The translations under genes were made by a program, and so were the position numbers. Of a stretch of DNA of 64,000 bases, positions 63,946 through 64,000 are shown one piece after another. Position 1 is the first letter of the stretch. Every line of letters starts with the position of its first letter. This DNA is from Prevotellaceae bacterium (GTDB lineage Bacteria; Bacteroidota; Bacteroidia; Bacteroidales; Bacteroidaceae), in NCBI GenBank assembly GCA_019420585.1, contig JAHZGX010000020.1, positions 283,448 through 347,447 of the forward strand. The letters are read 5' to 3'. The notes below the pieces were generated by a model that made no database searches, was not told the origin of the DNA, and saw only the letters and a list, made by a program, of their open reading frames with translations.

Positions 63946-64000
63946 ACTTCTCATTTTTGCCTAAATTTGAGAAGTGTTTCGTGGAAACTTCTCATTTTTG
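63946..64000. repeat. Direct and inverted repeats after the Fic gene, cut by the window edge
   Basis: ACTTCTCATTTTTG occurs at 63946-63959 and again at 63987-64000. Between them TGAGAAGT (63968-63975) is the exact complement of the first eight bases of each copy. The first pair can form a terminator-like hairpin; the second copy suggests that an array continues beyond the window. Confidence 0.55.

Overview
The window reads as chromosomal DNA of a gut or oral Bacteroidales bacterium, most likely Prevotellaceae or Bacteroidaceae. Four things support this. At least twenty sites match the Bacteroidetes -7 promoter element TAnnTTTG at sensible distances from genes. The gene families are typical of the order: S46 dipeptidyl peptidase, streptopain-like C10 protease with a DUF3244 partner, DUF3316, DUF6057, DUF2795, M60 mucinase-type protease, GH43 and GH127. 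Lipoproteins and beta-barrel proteins are abundant. Several large secreted proteins end in the short 'GxYIxxGKK' C-terminus common in these bacteria. No species can be assigned from the sequence alone.

Layout. 1-2.4 kb: 3'-truncated gene for a secreted repeat protein, then an intergenic region that may encode a small RNA. 2.8-12.3 kb (minus strand): a heme and iron block with a fused CcsB/CcsA cytochrome c assembly protein, a Rid-family protein, a mono-heme lipoprotein, a porin, a di-heme oxidoreductase, an imelysin lipoprotein and a second outer-membrane beta-barrel. A hemerythrin-LuxR fusion regulator diverges from it (12.5-13.5 kb). 13.5-23.5 kb: PfkB kinase, patatin, DEAD-box helicase, S46 peptidase, two tandem primary-type sigma factors, LemA and an M48 protease. 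23.8-28.3 kb (minus): GH43, gamma-carbonic anhydrase-like protein, aminopeptidase P and a lipid A acyltransferase. 28.9-31.8 kb: macroglobulin-like surface protein. 32.2-36.7 kb: parC with overlapping DUF3316 and S41 genes. 37.5-43.6 kb: membrane TPR-HTH regulator divergent from a C10 protease cluster. 44.1-45.9 kb: a low-GC two-gene module, an ABC-type ATPase plus a small PD-(D/E)XK-like protein, which is the best candidate for a poorly described defence system. 46.4-60.8 kb (minus): GH127, tRNA-Leu(UAG), nagB, a heme-binding beta-propeller, DUF6057, an M60 peptidase and a large discoidin-containing surface protein. 61.2-63.9 kb: HSPF-motif protein, cobalamin adenosyltransferase, DUF2795 and Fic.

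Functional themes. One is surface digestion of host glycoproteins: M60, C10, S46, S41 and M24 peptidases, with GH43, GH127 and NagB handling sugars. The other is c-type cytochrome and iron handling: CcsBA, four CxxCH motifs in three proteins, and imelysin.

Non-coding structure is rich. It includes a family of short hairpin elements lying 3' of genes, with compensatory base changes between copies, two intergenic arrays with 21-bp period, a 144-bp MITE-like inverted-repeat element, poly-G tracts at promoters, and a near-perfect 44-bp palindrome between the TPR-HTH regulator and the C10 protease cluster.
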